Assembly: GCA_027859055.1 (NCBI GenBank)
Contig: JAQIBO010000339.1
Location: 1 to 7,216 of the forward strand
Direction of reading: 5' to 3'
Length of the DNA: 7,216 nt
Source: Spirochaeta sp.
GTDB taxonomy: Bacteria; Spirochaetota; Spirochaetia; DSM-27196; Alkalispirochaetaceae
Shown piece by piece: positions 1 to 6,016 of the stretch. Positions within the stretch are counted from its first letter, which is position 1. Every line of letters starts with the position of its first letter. The translations under genes and the position numbers were made by a program. Under the pieces are notes generated by a model. It searched no databases. It was not told where the DNA came from and worked only from the letters and a program-made list of their open reading frames with translations.

Positions 1-1085
1 TCTTCGCCTTTCCCCACCCCTCGATAGACACCCGCGTCCGGATGCTTACAGAACGCCTCGCGCCGCTGGCCGGTGACGGGGCGGACAGCGGCTCGTTCAC
101 CGCCGGCTCCTCCGCCCCCGACACCGCCAACTGGACGCGCGACCTCGCCGCCCGTTACGACATCACCCCCGCCGCGATCGACCGCACCGCCCGGATCATC
201 GCTGCAGAACTCGACGCCCAGGAACTCTCGCCCGCAGACACCCGTGATCGCGTCTCCGCCTACATCGACCAGATCTCCTCAGGTGCCCTCTCCCACGACG
301 TCCGCGGCCTGCCGACGGTCACCCCCTCCTTTGACCCGCGCTTCTGTTCCCCCTCGGAATCCCTGAATCGAGTCGAACGCCAGGCGTTACACCGCGCGCA
401 AACCGGCGCAGGTCTGAGACTCCTGTTTGGCGGGCCTCCCGGAGGCGGCAAAACGCAGTACGCCCTGTGGCTCGCCAAACGTCTGGGACGGGACGTCATC
501 CTTAAGCGCCCATCGGACCTTCTCTCCAAGTGGGTCGGTGATTCTGAGAAACAGATCGCCGCCGCCTTCCGCGCCGCCGCGCAGGCGGGGTCGGTCCTTG
601 TCCTCGACGAGGCGGACGCCCTCCTCTACGACCGCTCCATCGCCCGGCGCTCCTGGGAGCACAGTCAAATCGCCGAGTTCCTCCAGCAGATCCAGGAGTT
701 CAACGGGATCTTCATCGCCTGCACCAACCGCGTGGACAGCGTGGACCCCGCCCTCCGCCGCCGTTTTCACAAACACGTCACCTTCGGCCCGATCAGTGAC
801 GAGGTCCTGCCGGGCGCCCTAGCCCACATCTTCCCGGATGTCACTTTTACCGCCGACGACCTCGCAGCCCTCAAACAGGGACCGCCCCTCATGATGAGCG
901 ACCTCGCGACCGCTGCGGAGATGTTGGAAATGGAAGCACTCGACCGTGGCGTGCATGGGAGCGCGCCGGGAACGGCGAATCACCCGGACTCGTCGCCGGA
1001 CGCGTTACCTGCTCCCACTATCGTCGAGGAGATACTGGCCAATGCGCGCAGTAGAGATCGCACGCGGGGGATAGGTTTTTATTAA
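1..1085 (+). CDS. AAA+ ATPase, C-terminal part of a probable tandem-AAA protein (5' end outside window)
   Basis: An ATP-driven remodelling ATPase of the Cdc48/FtsH-like AAA class; its substrate is unknown. Numbering residues from the ATG at 42, it has Walker A GPPGGGKT (131-138), a pore-loop-like WVG (164-166), Walker B LVLDEAD (186-192), sensor-1 Asn229 in ACTNR, arginine-finger candidates in LRRRF (238-242), and a helical lid ending near residue 302. The ATG at 42 is probably not the start. It has no ribosome binding site, and the frame is open back to base 3. The residues just before it (FPHPSIDTRVRM) resemble the post-sensor segment of another AAA module, equivalent to VTFGPISDEVL here. 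I infer a longer protein with an upstream, perhaps degenerate, AAA module. Bacterial proteins with the same SKWVG and RSWE motifs are known in accessory islands. The gene is much more GC-rich than the next one and ends in TAA, 49 bases before it. Confidence 0.88.
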   Translation, partial: FAFPHPSIDTRVRMLTERLAPLAGDGADSGSFTAGSSAPDTANWTRDLAARYDITPAAIDRTARIIAAELDAQELSPADTRDRVSAYIDQISSGALSHDVRGLPTVTPSFDPRFCSPSESLNRVERQALHRAQTGAGLRLLFGGPPGGGKTQYALWLAKRLGRDVILKRPSDLLSKWVGDSEKQIAAAFRAAAQAGSVLVLDEADALLYDRSIARRSWEHSQIAEFLQQIQEFNGIFIACTNRVDSVDPALRRRFHKHVTFGPISDEVLPGALAHIFPDVTFTADDLAALKQGPPLMMSDLATAAEMLEMEALDRGVHGSAPGTANHPDSSPDALPAPTIVEEILANARSRDRTRGIGFY

Positions 1086-1091
1086 TTGAGC

Positions 1092-1120
1092 GATATAATA
1101 TCTAATTCTACACTATCTAA
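1092..1120. repeat. Small palindrome and direct repeat in the AT-rich gap (possible operator)
   Basis: GATAT-A-ATATC (1092-1102) is an 11-base inverted repeat with a one-base centre. The heptamer TATCTAA occurs at 1099-1105 and again at 1114-1120, a 15-base period. Both lie between the AAA gene and the DUF6998-like gene and overlap a possible -10 box. They could bind a regulator, for example the WYL protein encoded downstream. The sites are short and AT-rich, so chance is a real alternative. Confidence 0.3.
1094..1099 (+). promoter_or_regulatory. Possible -10 box (TATAAT) for the DUF6998-AAA-WYL set
   Basis: A perfect TATAAT lies 35 bases before the DUF6998-like start codon in an AT-rich gap. 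No good -35 hexamer sits 15-18 bases upstream (that stretch reads GATAGGTTTT), and there is no extended -10 TG. If it is used, the promoter is weak or activator-dependent. It lies inside the GATATAATATC palindrome, so a bound regulator could block it. Confidence 0.35.
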
Positions 1121-1122
1121 GA

Positions 1123-1127
1123 AGGAG
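1123..1127 (+). promoter_or_regulatory. Ribosome binding site fixing the DUF6998-like start
   Basis: The purine run GAAGGAG ends 7 bases before the ATG at 1135. A second ATG follows directly at 1138, but the spacing favours the first. Confidence 0.7.
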
Positions 1128-1134
1128 TTGATCA

Positions 1135-1599
1135 ATGATGGATACGGAGTACGAAATTCGCAACGCGGTAAAGGACCTTCAGATGGCTCGCAGTCGTCTG
1201 AGTGAGCGTTTCACGCATTGGAAATTCACTCTCGATGGGAATCTTGTCGGTGACATCGGAGAAGCCTATGCATTCGCGCATTTCGATATGACCAAAATCG
1301 GTACGGGTACCAAAAACCACGATTTTGTCGCGTCGGACGATAAACACGTTCAGGTGAAGATGACGCAACGGAAGACACTCGGGTTGGGTCTCAAAGAACC
1401 AGCATTCGACTATCTCATCGCATTGTTCCTGGGTTCTGATGGCGAAATCGAAGTTCTCTACAACGGCCCTGGTGCACCGATCTATACCCGCCCGGGAAAG
1501 CCCCCACGCAGATCGATACCGACGGAAGAACTCCGCGAACGGAATAGAGATGTAGACGACGCCGACCGTGTCCCGCTTCGAGCGTTGACCGGCAGCTGA
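1135..1599 (+). CDS. DUF6998-like protein with PD-(D/E)xK nuclease-style motif
   Basis: A 154-residue soluble protein with no signal peptide or membrane segment. The segment GNLVGDIGEAYAFAHF (35-50), followed by HDF (62-64) and HVQVKMTQ (71-78), is typical of the DUF6998 group. So is LYNGPGAPIY (108-117) near the end. Glu43, Asp63 and Gln73-x-Lys75 are spaced like the E...D...(E/Q)xK residues of restriction-endonuclease-fold enzymes such as Mrr-type nucleases, so a DNA-cleaving or DNA-binding role is possible. That is inference from motif spacing; no activity is established for the family as far as I know. It opens a same-strand set, 43 bases before the small AAA gene, and is clearly lower in GC than the preceding ATPase. 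The start at 1135 is supported by AAGGAG seven bases upstream. It could instead be a non-catalytic fold relative. Confidence 0.75.
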   Translation: MMDTEYEIRNAVKDLQMARSRLSERFTHWKFTLDGNLVGDIGEAYAFAHFDMTKIGTGTKNHDFVASDDKHVQVKMTQRKTLGLGLKEPAFDYLIALFLGSDGEIEVLYNGPGAPIYTRPGKPPRRSIPTEELRERNRDVDDADRVPLRALTGS

Positions 1600-1632
1600 T
1601 TCGAAGGATGTTTTCCAGAACAATGCTTACAG

Positions 1633-1638
1633 AGGAGG
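1633..1638 (+). promoter_or_regulatory. Strong ribosome binding site of the small AAA+-like gene
   Basis: AGGAGG within AGAGGAGGAGAG lies just before the ATG at 1643. It is among the strongest Shine-Dalgarno matches in the window, suggesting this protein is efficiently translated. Confidence 0.65.
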
Positions 1639-1642
1639 AGAG

Positions 1643-2203
1643 ATGAACATCATAAGGCTGACCGAGGACGATGCGATAGAGTTGATGGCGGATCACGTCG
1701 ACCGGGCGATTCGCAATCCTGAGATACGGGTATTCCAGATCCTGGGATACTTCGGAATCGGAAAACGGACCGCCATTCGCCAATTGTTTGAGCGCAATGG
1801 CATCGAACCCGTCGAGCACGACTATACGATCCTCGAGACCGACCGACCGATCGTGGACAAAGTAGCGGCATACCCCAGTGCCGTGCACGTCTGGGACGAC
1901 GTCTTCCGCACCAACATCCTGTATCCCGATGTACTGTCTGCACTTCAAAAGATTCAAGACGGTTCGATTCCCTTCCAGGGGACTTTCCTTCTCATTGCAA
2001 ACGATCAGGAGTTCCCTGACCACGGTTTCCCACCGTTCCCGGGAGTTCATATCGATTTCGAAGACGATCCGGTGCTTCTCAATCACCTGGAACGGCAAAT
2101 GCGCCGAGAAGGACAACCGGAATCAGCGATTCGTCATAGACTTTCAAACGTGGCACTGTGGAAGAAAGAGGATGAGCGCCATGCTATTGATAAACAAACC
2201 TAA
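1643..2203 (+). CDS. Small AAA+-like P-loop protein with non-canonical Walker A
   Basis: A 186-residue protein with the core order of an AAA+ ATPase but reduced in size. A helix (1-25) is followed by a Walker A-like loop GYFGIGKRT (35-43), a Walker B-like strand AVHVWDDVF (80-88) with Asp85-Asp86, and a sensor-1-like strand TFLLIAND (114-121) with Asn120. Residues 141-186 are charged and helical and may replace the usual lid. In the loop, Lys41 is followed by Arg42 rather than Ser/Thr; Thr43 is one place later. ATP binding may therefore be altered or lost. Its start is secure because AGGAGG lies at 1633-1638. It is 43 bases after the DUF6998-like gene and 33 before the WYL gene, so probably co-transcribed with both. 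I do not recognise a named family. A partner ATPase for the DUF6998-like protein is plausible but unproven. Confidence 0.7.
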   Translation: MNIIRLTEDDAIELMADHVDRAIRNPEIRVFQILGYFGIGKRTAIRQLFERNGIEPVEHDYTILETDRPIVDKVAAYPSAVHVWDDVFRTNILYPDVLSALQKIQDGSIPFQGTFLLIANDQEFPDHGFPPFPGVHIDFEDDPVLLNHLERQMRREGQPESAIRHRLSNVALWKKEDERHAIDKQT

Positions 2204-2236
2204 CCCACATTCCTTCCCAGACCCCGGAGAGAAATC

Positions 2237-3223
2237 ATGAGCCACCGCGCGATCACAAGACGACAACACTACATCGACTCACGCCTGCGGTATCGGCAGG
2301 ACTACCCCTCCGGAACGGATATCGTTCGGGGCCTGAGCGAAGAGTACGGAGAATCGGTGAGTAAACGGACGATTGAGCGCGACATGGATGAAATGCGCGA
2401 CCGGGGAGCTCCCATAGAGTACGACCCGCGTCGACACGGCTATTACTATTCTGACCTCAGCTGGCAGATTCCGGCTCTCGACCTCACCGAAGGCGATCTG
2501 ATGGCCCTCATGGTGAGTGACCGCGCCCTCGAAGGGTACCGGAACAGCCCCTGGTACGACGAACTCCGCTCGGTCTATGAGCGCCTCACCACCCTCCTGC
2601 CGGACAATGTCTCGATCAGCTCCGAGGATCTCATCGCCCACGTCTCGGTGATCTCGGACCCCGTCACCCGTATCGACAAGAATGTGTGGTCGGTGGTCCG
2701 GGAGGGGCTCTACAAGCATCGGACGATCGCGATCCATTACAAAGCCCCGGGACACGACGACCCCGCGATCCGCGTCATCGATCCCCTGCACCTTGTCGGT
2801 CACCGCGGTGAGTGGTATCTGCTCTGCTGGTCCCACCACCACGAGGAAGTGCGCATCTACGCCCTCTTCCGGATCAAGAAAGCCAGACTCCGGAAGGAAT
2901 CGTTCACGCCTCCCGAGGGATTCTCGGTGGAGGATCATATCGACCCCTCATTCGGAGTCTTCGTCAGCGAAGGCGCCGTGGACATCGCGGTCCGTTTCGA
3001 CGGCGAGGCGGCGTCCAAGATCCCCGAGCGACGATGGCACAACGACCAGGAGGTAGAGCGCCTCCCCGGCGGGAGCATCATCGTCCGCTTCCGCACCAAC
3101 CAGCAGTCCCAGGTGCTCTACTGGGTCTCCCAGTGGGGTCCCAACGCGGAGATCCTTGAACCGGCGGAGCTGAGAGAACGCGCCCGGGAGTGGTTTGCGG
3201 GAGCCGCGGAGCGGTACAAATAA
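2237..3223 (+). CDS. WYL-domain transcriptional regulator (HTH-WYL-WCX)
   Basis: A 328-residue DNA-binding regulator. Residues about 5-72 form a winged helix-turn-helix of the DeoR/HTH_11 kind (recognition helix near VSKRTIERDMDEM, 41-53; wing ending GYYYSD). The WYL domain spans about 145-225, with the name-giving Trp193-Tyr194-Leu195 in GEWYLLCW and a basic segment FRIKKARLRK (211-220). A WCX-type C-terminal domain follows (about 245-320), ending in LRERAREWF. The length is usual for the class. WYL domains are thought to sense nucleic acid or nucleotide ligands, and relatives such as BrxR and CapW repress anti-phage loci. Here the gene lies between two groups of nuclease-like genes, so local control is a reasonable inference; AT-rich repeats at 1092-1120 are candidate operators. 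The start has GGAGAG five bases upstream. The next gene begins only 3 bases after the stop. Confidence 0.93.
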   Translation: MSHRAITRRQHYIDSRLRYRQDYPSGTDIVRGLSEEYGESVSKRTIERDMDEMRDRGAPIEYDPRRHGYYYSDLSWQIPALDLTEGDLMALMVSDRALEGYRNSPWYDELRSVYERLTTLLPDNVSISSEDLIAHVSVISDPVTRIDKNVWSVVREGLYKHRTIAIHYKAPGHDDPAIRVIDPLHLVGHRGEWYLLCWSHHHEEVRIYALFRIKKARLRKESFTPPEGFSVEDHIDPSFGVFVSEGAVDIAVRFDGEAASKIPERRWHNDQEVERLPGGSIIVRFRTNQQSQVLYWVSQWGPNAEILEPAELRERAREWFAGAAERYK

Positions 3224-3226
3224 CGC

Positions 3227-3517
3227 ATGCCATCATTTGAATACCATTGTGATGAGTCTGAACGCCTCTTCGGTCGCCGATGGGAAGAGGTGCACCGCTG
3301 GTTGGACGAGTTTGCCGGGCAGAAACCGTACGGTTCTCGCCATCGGTTTCTTCGGCATCATGAGGAAGGAATACGAGAAGCGGTCGCGAAGTTCGGACCG
3401 GAGGCGGAACCGGTAGCCCGTCGGCACATTCTCTCCGATCTGGAACACGAGGGCTGGACTACGGGCGATCCGTTCCCGCGTAATGCCGAGCATTACCGGA
3501 AGATCGGACTGTGGTAA
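3227..3517 (+). CDS. 96-residue hypothetical protein with HRxxRHHxEG motif
   Basis: A small, charged, soluble protein with no membrane segment. It has a central His/Arg-rich motif SRHRFLRHHEEGI (37-49), then ARRHILSDL (64-72) and a C-terminal Trp-rich end (GWTTGDPFPRN, HYRKIGLW). The HRxxRHHxEG pattern and the later HI..D motif recall the DUF6915 group of small proteins of unknown function, a resemblance I judge by eye only. The conserved-looking histidines could bind metal. It begins 3 bases after the WYL stop and has no well-spaced ribosome binding site (a GGAG is 15 bases away). It is probably translated by re-initiation behind the regulator, which ties its level to that gene. No function can be assigned. 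Confidence 0.65.
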   Translation: MPSFEYHCDESERLFGRRWEEVHRWLDEFAGQKPYGSRHRFLRHHEEGIREAVAKFGPEAEPVARRHILSDLEHEGWTTGDPFPRNAEHYRKIGLW

Positions 3518-3578
3518 TCCACGCGAATCCTGAGACCAATGACACTCTATGTCGTATACCAAGGAATAGACTGCCGGT

Positions 3579-4100
3579 ATGAGTATGAGAACATGGAATG
3601 ATAGACTGTTTCTGGACGCGATGCCGGGACGCAAGAAAAAGGGACGACCCCAGGGTGACTTTGCGCAATGGGAGCGGGAGATGAAGGAACACGTGATCGG
3701 TACCGTCGTATGTCTGGCGCCGGACGAGCAGATCGCGGACGAAAGTCCGGAATACGCTGCGTGGCTGGCCCGTCATGAGGGGGCACACAGCGCGGCGACG
3801 GATGTGCAGATCATCCGCCTTCCCATCGACGACTTCAGCGTCCCCGTGACGTTTCAGGTGCCGGTATTCTGGAAGCGCGCCGAGGAAGTCGCCGCATCAA
3901 TCCGTGCCGGAGAGCGCGTCTTCATACACTGCGGTGCAGGAATCGGCCGTACCGGGATGTTTGCTGTGGCGGTCCTGATGAAGCTGGGGTACAGCTACGA
4001 TGAAGCGTATGCTGAAATCAGGGCGGTAAGGTCGTACCCAGAGACGCCGGAGCAGCGGGAGTTTGTGCGGATGGGAGGCGAAGGAAGCGATGGAAAATGA
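3579..4100 (+). CDS. Cys-based protein tyrosine / dual-specificity phosphatase
   Basis: A 173-residue phosphatase of the PTP superfamily, which hydrolyses phosphate esters through a cysteinyl-phosphate intermediate. The catalytic P-loop HCGAGIGRTG (117-126) fits HCxxGxxR(S/T)G, with nucleophile Cys118 and phosphate-binding Arg124. The general-acid Asp is probably Asp84 or Asp85 in PIDDFSVP. The N-terminus (WNDRLFLDAMPGR) and TVVCLAPDEQI (42-52) form the core strands, and the conserved tail is SYPETPEQREF. The substrate is unknown: phosphoproteins, nucleotides or other phosphate esters are all possible. A damaged paralogue lies at 6006-6320. That copy begins MFRNW, which aligns with the second Met here (3585, MRTW), so either ATG could be the start; neither has a strong ribosome binding site. 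It is 61 bases after the 96-residue gene and probably leads the downstream set. Confidence 0.88.
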   Translation: MSMRTWNDRLFLDAMPGRKKKGRPQGDFAQWEREMKEHVIGTVVCLAPDEQIADESPEYAAWLARHEGAHSAATDVQIIRLPIDDFSVPVTFQVPVFWKRAEEVAASIRAGERVFIHCGAGIGRTGMFAVAVLMKLGYSYDEAYAEIRAVRSYPETPEQREFVRMGGEGSDGK

Positions 4101-4111
4101 CAATTCATCAA

Positions 4112-4117
4112 AGGAAG
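4112..4117 (+). promoter_or_regulatory. Ribosome binding site choosing the start of the DUF429-like gene
   Basis: AGGAAG ends five bases before the ATG at 4123. Earlier in-frame ATGs at 4063 and 4090 are less likely. The first overlaps the phosphatase gene and would add polar residues without family resemblance, and the second has its AAGGAAG only two bases away. Confidence 0.55.
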
Positions 4118-4122
4118 AAAAC

Positions 4123-4947
4123 ATGAACCCGCACCGAGTTGTTATTGGAATCGATCCGGCATCAGGAAAGGGCTCGTATGTGTTTGCGCCGGAGCTTGGG
4201 ATCGATCGAATGATGACGCCGTCGAAACTTCGGGAGATGTTGCCGTCTCAAGCCGCACAAGGCGAGTGCGGCAAGAAGCCGTTCGGAACTGACTCATGCC
4301 TTGTCTGTTGGGATGCACCGTTGTCGGGACTTCGAGACCCTGATGCTTTGGTTGTAGAGTCGACCACTAAAGGTGAAAAGACCGAAAGTTTGACGACCCG
4401 ACCAATCGAACGGACCGGAAACGAGTCAAACTACCCAGAGATAGCGAAAGCGTCGAAAGTAGCCGGTGTATCCGTGCTTGGTTTTTCCGGATTGTCGCAC
4501 TGGGTCATCTCGCGAAACGTGCTAGGTCTTCCTCGTGTAGGCCGCTTCGATGCATCCTTCGATCAGCTTCCGTTGTTCCCTGTCTTTTCGAAAGAGCAAC
4601 TGCGAGACCACCAGTGGGCTGTCACAGAAGTCCACCCAACCCTCGCCGCCTATATCTGGCTAAAGAATTCAGGCAAGTGGCGACCGTACAAAGGAAGTGG
4701 TATTTCCGCTAAAAAAACCCGCCAGACGACGGAAGAAATGTGGGTACACCTTGAGAAGATGCACTCGATCTCTCATCAACCAGAGCCTGAAAATTGGTCC
4801 GACGACGCTTTCGACGCCCGGGTCGCGTGGCTTCTTGGTTACTTGTGGCTGCAAGGGAAAGGCGTGGAACTCGTCGGAACCGAACAAGACGGATCCTTCC
4901 TGCTACCGAAAGCCGATGAACGCTTCCAAAACAATCCTCGTCTATAG
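4123..4947 (+). CDS. DUF429-like predicted RNase H-fold nuclease
   Basis: A 274-residue protein from the ATG at 4123; starts at 4090 or 4063 would add 11 or 20 residues. It shows the DUF429 order of acidic motifs: VVIGIDPASG (6-15, Asp11), CLVCWDAPLSG (59-69, Asp64), AVTEVHPTLAAY (166-177, Glu169), RPYKG (187-191), and NWSDDAFDARVAWLLG (224-239, with Asp227, Asp228 and Asp231). DUF429 proteins are predicted RNase H-like nucleases or related phosphoryl-transfer enzymes. These acidic residues would bind metal, but the reaction and substrate are not known. The gene sits 22 bases after the phosphatase and overlaps the next gene by 32 bases, so it is very likely in one transcript with both. Its codon use looks less GC-rich than the gene that follows, which suggests separate ancestry. 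Assignment rests on motif order, not a search. Confidence 0.72.
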   Translation: MNPHRVVIGIDPASGKGSYVFAPELGIDRMMTPSKLREMLPSQAAQGECGKKPFGTDSCLVCWDAPLSGLRDPDALVVESTTKGEKTESLTTRPIERTGNESNYPEIAKASKVAGVSVLGFSGLSHWVISRNVLGLPRVGRFDASFDQLPLFPVFSKEQLRDHQWAVTEVHPTLAAYIWLKNSGKWRPYKGSGISAKKTRQTTEEMWVHLEKMHSISHQPEPENWSDDAFDARVAWLLGYLWLQGKGVELVGTEQDGSFLLPKADERFQNNPRL

Positions 4948-6016
4948 CAACGACAGAGCGCTCATCGATACGGTTCGGTCAATCGCAGGTATCCTCAACT
5001 GTCGAATCTGGATCGCATATCCGCATAAGAACGGCACGCTCAATCCGGACGTCGCGGCGTTCGGGCACTTCGCGCGGGTTTTCGATGCCGATACCTTTCT
5101 GTCCGTCGCGGACGAACTGCACGAATGGATCGAAGACGGTGTTGTATCCGAGGGCCCGACGATCGTCATCGGCGAGATTCAGTACTCGGGCCCTCTCGCG
5201 GTCGAACTGTTCAGCACCGCGGACGATCCCGCTGTCACAGTCCGCCTCTTCCAGGCGCTTGAAATGTGGCGCATCGAGACCGGCCTCGACGCGGGATACG
5301 ATGGAGCCCTCGCGCGCTACGGCGGGCTGGCTGATGCCGTCGCATCACACCAACCGATCCTCCCGCTCCCGCTGCTGATCAAGGCATCCGAGCAATACCG
5401 ACGCTCTCGACCGCGCATCATGGTATTCGGGCTCGAATCAACGGGTTGTACACCGATCATGCCACAACAGACCCGGGATTGGTTTCACAGCCGCGGACAT
5501 GGTTTTCCGGCTGATATCGCGCGTCTCGACGCAGTTTCGAATTACCCCGATTACGCCCAGGCACGGATCGCCACTCAGTCTCGGATGACCGCTGAGTGGA
5601 TCACGAGGCTCCAGGGAACACGCGCCCACGACGCCCCCGTCGATAACCAATCGATTGAACCTCTCTGGAACGATCTGATCAAGATTCAGATTGCGACAGG
5701 ATCACCAATCGATGAGGCGTCCGTCGCAGAGATTTCCCGATCACTCATTTCGCTGGAGCTTGCCGTGCTTCAACCGGATGTGGTGTTGTTCATGGTGGAT
5801 CCGTTGGAAGAATCCGCAATCACGAGGTCAGTATCCGGCGCGGGCCTCCACGATATCCCCGACACACCGTCACACCTCGTGCGTCAGGTCGCAGGTGGAG
5901 GCCTCCCGAACGCCTCCTTTCGCCTCTGCAGAGAATCGGTACTCGAATCTGAAGATACCCGAAGTGCAGTACTTTCGAACCTCCTTCGCTCAGATCGGGG
6001 GATCAATGTTCCGTAA
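4916..6016 (+). CDS. Two-part protein; C-terminal half resembles uracil-DNA glycosylase superfamily (tentative)
   Basis: A 366-residue protein. Its frame is open further upstream (to an ATG at 4697), but that stretch lies inside the DUF429-like gene and translates to low-quality sequence, so I place the start at 4916, the first plausible ATG before coding-like sequence. The N-terminal half (1-150) has alternating strands and helices (KTILVYSNDRALIDTVRSIA; PTIVIGEIQYSG, 81-92) like a Rossmann or receiver fold, but I do not recognise a family. From about 167 (RIMVFGLESTGCTP) a second domain includes LWNDLIKIQ (250-258) and LELAVLQPDVVLFMVDP (280-296). These resemble the N-x-x-K and PDVVxF segments of UDG-like proteins. 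A clear catalytic water-activating motif and terminal HPS-type motif are not visible, so it may not be a glycosylase. It overlaps the preceding gene by 32 bases and the next by 11, implying translational coupling. Confidence 0.62.
   Translation: MNASKTILVYSNDRALIDTVRSIAGILNCRIWIAYPHKNGTLNPDVAAFGHFARVFDADTFLSVADELHEWIEDGVVSEGPTIVIGEIQYSGPLAVELFSTADDPAVTVRLFQALEMWRIETGLDAGYDGALARYGGLADAVASHQPILPLPLLIKASEQYRRSRPRIMVFGLESTGCTPIMPQQTRDWFHSRGHGFPADIARLDAVSNYPDYAQARIATQSRMTAEWITRLQGTRAHDAPVDNQSIEPLWNDLIKIQIATGSPIDEASVAEISRSLISLELAVLQPDVVLFMVDPLEESAITRSVSGAGLHDIPDTPSHLVRQVAGGGLPNASFRLCRESVLESEDTRSAVLSNLLRSDRGINVP

Noticed and set aside
1132..1623. Open frame of 163 codons on the minus strand opposite the DUF6998-like gene
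   Set aside because: It lies almost exactly opposite a gene with clear motifs and a good ribosome binding site, and its translation has no recognisable domain.
1415..2116. Long minus-strand open frame of 233 codons
   Set aside because: It spans two well-supported plus-strand genes and their gap; its translation shows no family features. It is a shadow frame.
2279..2938. Minus-strand open frame of 219 codons opposite the WYL gene
   Set aside because: It mirrors the codon bias of the WYL gene, whose HTH, WYL and WCX domains are unambiguous.
4697..4915. In-frame extension of the 366-residue protein to an ATG at 4697
   Set aside because: The added 73 residues read as Arg/Ser-rich shadow of the DUF429-like gene, whose conserved SDDAFDA motif lies there.
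5691..6005. In-frame extension of the truncated phosphatase to an ATG at 5691
   Set aside because: The extension overlaps the preceding gene in another frame and looks like shadow sequence, whereas MFRNW at 6006 aligns with the N-terminus of the full-length paralogue.
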